Assembly (NCBI GenBank): GCA_012295275.1
Contig: CM022670.1
Coordinates: 22,841,755 to 22,903,754 of the forward strand
Direction of reading: 5' to 3'
Origin: Chrysomallon squamiferum
Lineage: Eukaryota > Mollusca > Gastropoda > Neomphalida > Peltospiridae
Length of the DNA stretch: 62,000 bases
Shown: piece by piece, positions 61,989 to 62,000 of the stretch
Layout: each line of letters opens with the position of its first letter
Position numbering within the stretch: position 1 is the stretch's first letter
The notes under the pieces: model-generated
What the model was told of the DNA's origin: nothing
Seen by the model: the letters and a program-made list of their open reading frames with translations, nothing else
Databases searched by the model: none
Position numbers and translations under genes: made by a program

Positions 61989-62000
61989 CTGTATTACATT

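Noticed and set aside
1-62000. tRNA, rRNA, transposase, viral or toxin genes
   Set aside because: None recognised on either strand.

Overview
This is eukaryotic nuclear DNA from an invertebrate animal. It is very AT-rich, has spliceosomal introns with GT/AG borders, and is full of microsatellites, A/T homopolymers and minisatellites. SZT2 has, as far as I recall, been lost in flies and nematodes, and the exons here keep vertebrate-like blocks. A lophotrochozoan, perhaps a mollusc, is my best guess; the species cannot be read from the sequence.

Layout. (1) 1-13923: no exon I can support. It is probably intron of the gene that follows, and holds decayed minisatellites, a direct duplication, a foldback element and two more complex islands of unknown nature. 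(2) 13924-47861, plus strand: 44 exons plus one candidate 18-nt microexon. Together they encode about the C-terminal 2,800 residues of KICSTOR subunit SZT2; roughly the first 1,000 residues lie upstream of the window. Every exon-exon phase closes except at two places, each explained by one missing base. (3) 47862-55593: gene-free DNA between two convergent genes, holding their 3' UTRs. (4) 55594-62000, minus strand: the last three exons of an AKAP2/MISP-family-like, glutamate/arginine-rich cytoskeletal or scaffold protein. Its 5' end is outside the window, and it also has a frame break explained by one missing base.

SZT2 is the large scaffold of KICSTOR (with KPTN, ITFG2 and KICS2), which brings GATOR1 to the lysosome so that mTORC1 is switched off when nutrients are low. 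The minus-strand gene is unrelated; the two are only tail-to-tail neighbours.

The most unusual signal is structural. In at least seven SZT2 introns the tandem repeats abut or include the exon-intron border, so that copies of the exon edge and its splice site are amplified inside the intron. The largest examples are a 27-bp array of about 80 copies at 44620-46850 and a 49-bp array of about 16 copies at 41436-42240. No new enzyme, defence or mobile system was found.
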